NCBI GenBank assembly: GCA_002734065.2
Contig: NVXU02000004.1
Span: 1-37,523 of the forward strand
Direction of reading: 5' to 3'
DNA: 37,523 bases
Source: Fluviicola sp.
GTDB taxonomy: Bacteria; Bacteroidota; Bacteroidia; Flavobacteriales_D; Crocinitomicaceae
The notes beneath the pieces are model-generated. The model saw only the letters and a program-made list of their open reading frames with translations. It was not told the DNA's origin and searched no databases. Positions 34,213 through 37,523 of the stretch are shown here, piece after piece (within the stretch, counting starts at the first letter, position 1; the number at the start of each line of letters is the position of its first letter). The translations under genes were made by a program, and so were the position numbers.

Positions 34213-34806
34213 GTGCGTCTAACCAACGAAATCAATGTGGAGAATAAAGAACATTTAGAAGCTATAATTAAAGGATGCTTGGAGAACAAACGTCGTTCGC
34301 AAGAGGAATTATTTCAGCTTTATTATGGGAAAATGCTTGGCGTATGTATGCGCTACTCTAATGATAGAGATTCGGCAGAAGAAGTTCTCCAAGAAGGTTT
34401 CATTAAGATCTTTGAAAAACTGGAACGATTTGATTACAAAGGATCCTTTGAAGGATGGATTCGTAGAATTATGGCTAATACTGCCATAGATGCGATTCGA
34501 AAAAACAAAAAGAATCCGATGTTAACTGACAAAGATGAGGACTTTAAGTTGGGTGCAGAAGACCCAATGGTACTTAAAGAAGAACTCGAATTTGTTGGAA
34601 TCAAAGCTGAGATAGCAATGGAAGCGATAAATTCACTTTCTCCTGCTTATAAAGCCGTCTTTAACTTGTATGTTCTCGAAGAATATACACACAAAGAGAT
34701 AGCTGAAATACTAGGAATTAGTGAAGGAACTTCCAAATCTAACCTATCAAAGGCAAAATTGAATCTTCAAAAAGTTTTAAAAGAAAAGTTTACGAATATT
34801 GATTAA
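34213..34806 (+). CDS. ECF RNA polymerase sigma factor
   Basis: A 197-residue sigma-70 of the extracytoplasmic type. Region 2 reads LFQLYYGKMLGVCMRYSNDRDSAEEVLQ, then FIKIFEKLERFDYKGSFEGWIRRIM. Region 4 has the helix-turn-helix YKAVFNLYVLEEYTHKEIAEILGISEGTSKSNLSKAK. The start is GTG at 34213; an in-frame GTG at 34237 is possible. It ends 1 nt before the next gene's ATG, which encodes a probable membrane anti-sigma factor, so the pair likely forms a regulator-sensor operon. Confidence 0.9.
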   Translation: MRLTNEINVENKEHLEAIIKGCLENKRRSQEELFQLYYGKMLGVCMRYSNDRDSAEEVLQEGFIKIFEKLERFDYKGSFEGWIRRIMANTAIDAIRKNKKNPMLTDKDEDFKLGAEDPMVLKEELEFVGIKAEIAMEAINSLSPAYKAVFNLYVLEEYTHKEIAEILGISEGTSKSNLSKAKLNLQKVLKEKFTNID

Positions 34807-34807
34807 A

Positions 34808-36073
34808 ATGAAAAATAATTTAGAAAATAGCATCAAAGAAAGTTTAAAAAACTTTGAAGCACCTTATAATTCAGCTGCATGGACTGCAATGAGTTCTAAG
34901 TTGGATGCTAAAATGCCTACCAGTTCTACCGGTGGGTCTATAAAATGGATTGCTGCAGCATCAGTTGTAGTAGTTGCTCTATTCGCCGCATATTATGCGG
35001 TGAATAATAAAAACACTGAAGAAACGAGTGTTAAAGTGGCAGAAAAGTCATCAGAGAGCAAAGAGAATGTAATTGAAACAAAGAATACAAAAAACACAAA
35101 TAATGTTGCTACAGAATTTTCAGAGCAGAAAGATAACCCTGCTACTGCACCAACTGTAACCCCATCAAATGAAAATGATAAAGATGAACAAACTGTTAAT
35201 AACAGTACTTCGTCTGATGATATTACAACTGCTACTACAAACAGTGAGAATATCACAACCAATCAGGCTGGTCCGATTGGTAGCGGAATAGAAATAGATG
35301 AAATAACTTCTATTTCTACTCCTACTGCCATTCTACCAAGAATGACAAATGTTTGTGCAGGAGAATCTGTTACAATTAAAAACACGAATGATATTGCGTT
35401 AGAATTAGTCGGTCCTGGTTTGAATAAAATGATTGCGGCCAACTCAACAATGAAGATTCAGTTAAAGAATGCAGGTTCTTATCAGGTATTTGCTGAAAAT
35501 TCTTCTTCTCACACTGACTTTGAAGTGAAAAGACTTCCAAATGTTGATTTTATCATTGATAATGACAATAAATTCGATAAAGGTTTACCAACAACGAAGC
35601 TGATTAGTACTGTCGGAAACAATCTAACTTGGTCTATTAATGACAAGAAATTCAATGGGAAAGAAGTTGATCTTCATATGTTCAATAGAGGTGCATACAA
35701 TATCACCTTAACAGAGAAAGGAATGAATGGCTGTTCAAACTCAGTTAGAAAGCAATTGTTCAACGAAGAAAAGTATAACTTAATGGCTATGGATGCATTT
35801 ATCCCTAGTGATATTGATCCTAGAAACAATACTTTTATGCCCTTTGCATTGACAGAACGAGAAGTTAAATTTACGATGATAATTATTGACCCTACAGACG
35901 GACATGTTGTCTACCAAACAATGGATTCTTCTCAAGGTTGGGACGGAATAGATGCTAAAACTGGTCGATTGGTCAAGTTTGAGCGTACATATATATGGAA
36001 AGTGGTTTTAGAGAACCCAGAAAGAGGTGAAAAGAACGAATATGCTGGTAATATTATACCTATTACATTATAG
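34808..36073 (+). CDS. Probable transmembrane anti-sigma factor with a type-B-CTD-like outer domain
   Basis: A 421-residue protein. The N-terminal ~45 residues (LENSIKESLKNFEAPYNSAAW) resemble the cytosolic part of Bacteroidota anti-sigma proteins. One membrane helix spans about 46-64 (KWIAAASVVVVALFAAYY), N-in. A Thr/Asn/Ser/Glu-rich linker follows (about 65-165), then an Ig/PKD-like part (NVCAGESVTIKN...). The last ~95 residues follow the pattern of the gliding-motility type B tail: FIPSDIDPRNNTFMPFAL, FTMIIIDPTDGHVVYQT, QGWDGID, YIWKVVL, EYAGNIIPI. ATG 34808 is preferred over an earlier TTG. It may sense the envelope or T9SS state (inference). Confidence 0.75.
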   Translation: MKNNLENSIKESLKNFEAPYNSAAWTAMSSKLDAKMPTSSTGGSIKWIAAASVVVVALFAAYYAVNNKNTEETSVKVAEKSSESKENVIETKNTKNTNNVATEFSEQKDNPATAPTVTPSNENDKDEQTVNNSTSSDDITTATTNSENITTNQAGPIGSGIEIDEITSISTPTAILPRMTNVCAGESVTIKNTNDIALELVGPGLNKMIAANSTMKIQLKNAGSYQVFAENSSSHTDFEVKRLPNVDFIIDNDNKFDKGLPTTKLISTVGNNLTWSINDKKFNGKEVDLHMFNRGAYNITLTEKGMNGCSNSVRKQLFNEEKYNLMAMDAFIPSDIDPRNNTFMPFALTEREVKFTMIIIDPTDGHVVYQTMDSSQGWDGIDAKTGRLVKFERTYIWKVVLENPERGEKNEYAGNIIPITL

Positions 36074-36098
36074 CTAAACCTGTTCGTTTAATAACGAG

Positions 36099-36126
36099 AA
36101 AGCGTTCCTTCGGGAGCGCTTTTTTT
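36099..36126 (+). terminator. Intrinsic terminator of the sigma/anti-sigma operon
   Basis: AAAGCGTTCC (36099-36108), loop TTCG, GGAGCGCTTT (36113-36122), with one T-G pair, then a T-run to 36126. It lies 25 nt after the anti-sigma stop. Confidence 0.92.
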
Positions 36127-36223
36127 GTAATTAATAGTTGAATGTTAAGAACTTATCAATACTCAAAGACCATTCTGAGCGGAAAATAGTGTACTTTAGC
36201 GTAAATATTAAAATTTATACACT

Positions 36224-36979
36224 ATGAAAAAACTATTACTATTTATTTCGATTACTTTAATTAGCGTTGCATCAGTGAATGCACAATGTGTTCCAGATCC
36301 GCAATACACAACGCCAGGTATTTACCCTGACAGTGCAACCGGTATGGCAGGAGCCTGTGTAGGTGTTGCTTACTCAGAGGTAATTACAAATATCATTCCT
36401 TTAGACACATGTGTTGAGGTTATCCCAAATTTCCCTTGTGTTACTTTGGTTTTTGACAGCGTTGTCATCACTAGTTTTACAGGTCTTCCTCCGGGATATA
36501 CTTACCAATGTAATGATATTCAAAACACGGTGAGTCCAGCAAATAGCTGTACGTTTGAAGGGAATACAGCAGGTTGCGTAATAATAGACGGAACTTCTGT
36601 TATCGCTGATACAGGTACGTACAATCTTGTTATCACAGTGGATGTGTACTTAGCAGGAGGCGCAACACCCCAAGCAACACAGATTATCGACTGGTACTCT
36701 ATTGTTGTTACAGATTGCACTGTTGGCTTAGATGAGAACGCAATGGCAAAGATTTCTGCTTATCCAAATCCAACGGAGAATGTGTTGACGATTGATGGCC
36801 TTTCAGGACTTACTGAAAGCATCACTATCACAGATGCAAATGGTAAAATAATGAACAATGTTGAAGGGATTAGTACTTCAAACTACGAAATGAACGTTTC
36901 TGATTTAGAAAGCGGAATTTATTTCATTCAAATTAAACAGAATAATGACTCAAGGGTTATTCGTTTTGTAAAAAAATAA
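36224..36979 (+). CDS. Secreted protein with type A T9SS sorting tail
   Basis: A 251-residue protein with a Sec signal peptide (MKKLLLFISITLISVASVNA, cleaved before QC). The middle is Cys-rich (about eight cysteines) and all-beta in look. The last ~75 residues match the Por-secretion type A tail: AYPNPTENVLTIDGL, SITITDANGKIM, YEMNVSDLESGIYFIQIKQN, then RVIRFVKK. It is probably carried over the outer membrane by T9SS and surface-bound or released. Function of the mature part is unknown. It lies just after the ECF operon and is followed by a strong terminator. A TACTTTAG box at about 36192 may be its promoter. Confidence 0.9.
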   Translation: MKKLLLFISITLISVASVNAQCVPDPQYTTPGIYPDSATGMAGACVGVAYSEVITNIIPLDTCVEVIPNFPCVTLVFDSVVITSFTGLPPGYTYQCNDIQNTVSPANSCTFEGNTAGCVIIDGTSVIADTGTYNLVITVDVYLAGGATPQATQIIDWYSIVVTDCTVGLDENAMAKISAYPNPTENVLTIDGLSGLTESITITDANGKIMNNVEGISTSNYEMNVSDLESGIYFIQIKQNNDSRVIRFVKK

Positions 36980-36999
36980 ATCAGTAATTAATTGATTCA

Positions 37000-37036
37000 G
37001 AGCCAATGTGAGTAGTCATATTGGCTCTTTTTTTTT
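37000..37036 (+). terminator. Intrinsic terminator after the T9SS protein
   Basis: GAGCCAATGTGA (37000-37011), loop GTAG, TCATATTGGCTC (37016-37027) with one G-T pair, followed by nine T. Confidence 0.93.
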
Positions 37037-37096
37037 GCAAGAGAAAAAAAGTGTAATATTTTTTCAAGAATGCCTTTCAAAACGATTTATTTGTAT

Positions 37097-37104
37097 TAAA
37101 TTTG
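37097..37104 (+). promoter_or_regulatory. -7 box TAAATTTG before the tRNA cluster
   Basis: TAAATTTG fits TAnnTTTG and lies 84 nt before tRNA-Asp. A small ACTGAC-TGTT-GTCAGT hairpin lies between (37145-37160). No clear TTG box upstream. Confidence 0.45.
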
Positions 37105-37188
37105 CCCACGCTTAAAACGATAAGCAAGTAACAATTTCTATTTAACTGACTGTTGTCAGTGTTGTTCGAAAGAATAACTTAGAAAATT

Positions 37189-37262
37189 GGTCTGGTAGTT
37201 CAGTTGGTTAGAATATCGCCCTGTCACGGCGAGGGTCGCGGGTTCGAGTCCCGTCCAGACCG
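37189..37262 (+). tRNA. tRNA-Asp (GTC)
   Basis: Acceptor GGTCTGG (37189-37195) pairs with CCAGACC (37255-37261), discriminator G. The anticodon loop CTGTCAC carries GTC at 37223-37225 between TCGCC and GGCGA. The T arm has GGTTCGAGTCC. CCA is not encoded. Confidence 0.96.
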
Positions 37263-37297
37263 CAAATTAATTAAACTTCGGAATTTACCGAGGTTTA

Positions 37298-37371
37298 ATT
37301 AATTGCACTCAGTTAGTTTAGAGCATTCCGATATAATCGGAAGGGGCAAGGTCGAATTGAGATTGAAAAAT
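37298..37371 (+). pseudogene. Degenerate tRNA-like copy A
   Basis: A 74-nt unit in exact register with the next copy and tRNA-Val. It keeps a D-arm-like CTCAGTTAGTTTAGAGC and an anticodon-arm-like hairpin TTCCGATATAATCGGAA, but the T arm (GGTCGAATTGAGATTG) and the acceptor do not pair. The first 12 nt are also degraded. Confidence 0.7.
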
Positions 37372-37445
37372 GGGAGATTAGCTCAGTTGGTTTAGAGCAT
37401 TCCGATACAATCGGAAGGGGTAAGGTCGAATTGAGATTGAAAAAT
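37372..37445 (+). pseudogene. Degenerate tRNA-like copy B
   Basis: The first ~28 nt equal tRNA-Val (GGGAGATTAGCTCAGTTGG...), then an anticodon-like hairpin TTCCGATACAATCGGAA replaces the Val one, and the T arm and 3' acceptor are lost as in copy A. From 37312 onward copy A and copy B differ at only three positions over 60 nt. Confidence 0.75.
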
Positions 37446-37520
37446 GGGAGATTAGCTCAGTTGGTTTAGAGCACCTGCCTTACAAGCAGGGGGTCGTAGG
37501 TTCGAATCCTACATTTCCCA
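37446..37520 (+). tRNA. tRNA-Val (TAC)
   Basis: Acceptor GGGAGAT pairs with ATTTCCC (one G-T pair), discriminator A. The anticodon loop CTTACAA carries TAC between CTGCC-type and GCAGG-type arms. The T arm has TAGGTTCGAATCCTA. CCA is not encoded. The window ends 3 nt later. Confidence 0.95.
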
Positions 37521-37523
37521 CAA

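Noticed and set aside
34799-34807. TTG start of the anti-sigma gene overlapping the sigma gene
   Set aside because: ATG 34808, 1 nt after the sigma stop, is the more usual start and gives a normal N-terminus.

Overview
The window looks like chromosomal DNA of a Bacteroidota member, most likely Flavobacteriales (possibly near Crocinitomicaceae; that level is inference). Reasons: AT-rich DNA, promoters of the TTG / TAnnTTTG type, a giant secreted protein with a gliding-motility-type (type B) C-terminal domain, a small protein with a type A T9SS sorting tail, and housekeeping proteins with flavobacterial-style sequences.

Layout. 1-840: a terminator and one hypothetical gene bounded by inverted copies of a 12-nt motif, followed by a long imperfect palindrome (cassette-like). 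841-4628: outer-membrane-like protein, folD, a flavoprotein disulfide reductase relative without its redox cysteines, and a divergent YkgJ-type cysteine-cluster protein. 4728-12167: a ~2480-residue T9SS type B surface protein with two exact tandem-repeat arrays. 12206-16624: SiaB-like kinase, SUI1/eIF1-like factor, a candidate minus-strand small RNA, pyrR-pyrB, and a STAS-rnz pair. 16669-18337 (minus): carbonic anhydrase plus bestrophin. 18739-23317: parE-parC (topoisomerase IV). 23327-24422: two small accessory genes in a repeat-rich insertion whose edges duplicate the last ten codons of parC. 24750-28614: rocD, phosphohexomutase, aroC. 28655-31502: small membrane protein, lipoprotein, a RAYT-type transposase with a 46-nt palindrome, and an HI0933-type flavoprotein gene overlapping it. 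31486-33866 (minus): secreted propeller-like protein and mdh. 34213-36073: ECF sigma factor and a probable membrane anti-sigma factor whose outer end resembles a type B T9SS tail. 36224-37520: T9SS type A protein, tRNA-Asp, two degenerate tRNA-like copies and tRNA-Val.

Most genes are ordinary core metabolism, nucleotide synthesis and DNA topology. Themes that link genes: T9SS cargo plus a sigma/anti-sigma pair whose sensor may mimic cargo; a bicarbonate module (carbonic anhydrase plus anion channel); and possible partner-switching parts (SiaB-like kinase, STAS protein).

The most unusual signals lie between genes: a dispersed family of 8-nt-period arrays (consensus GAGCNTTG) in many intergenic gaps, several perfect inverted repeats, a promoter-to-terminator unit on the minus strand at about 13331-13599, the duplicated parC 3' end, and the tandem tRNA-like copies. 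All family assignments come from reading motifs by eye; no database search was run.
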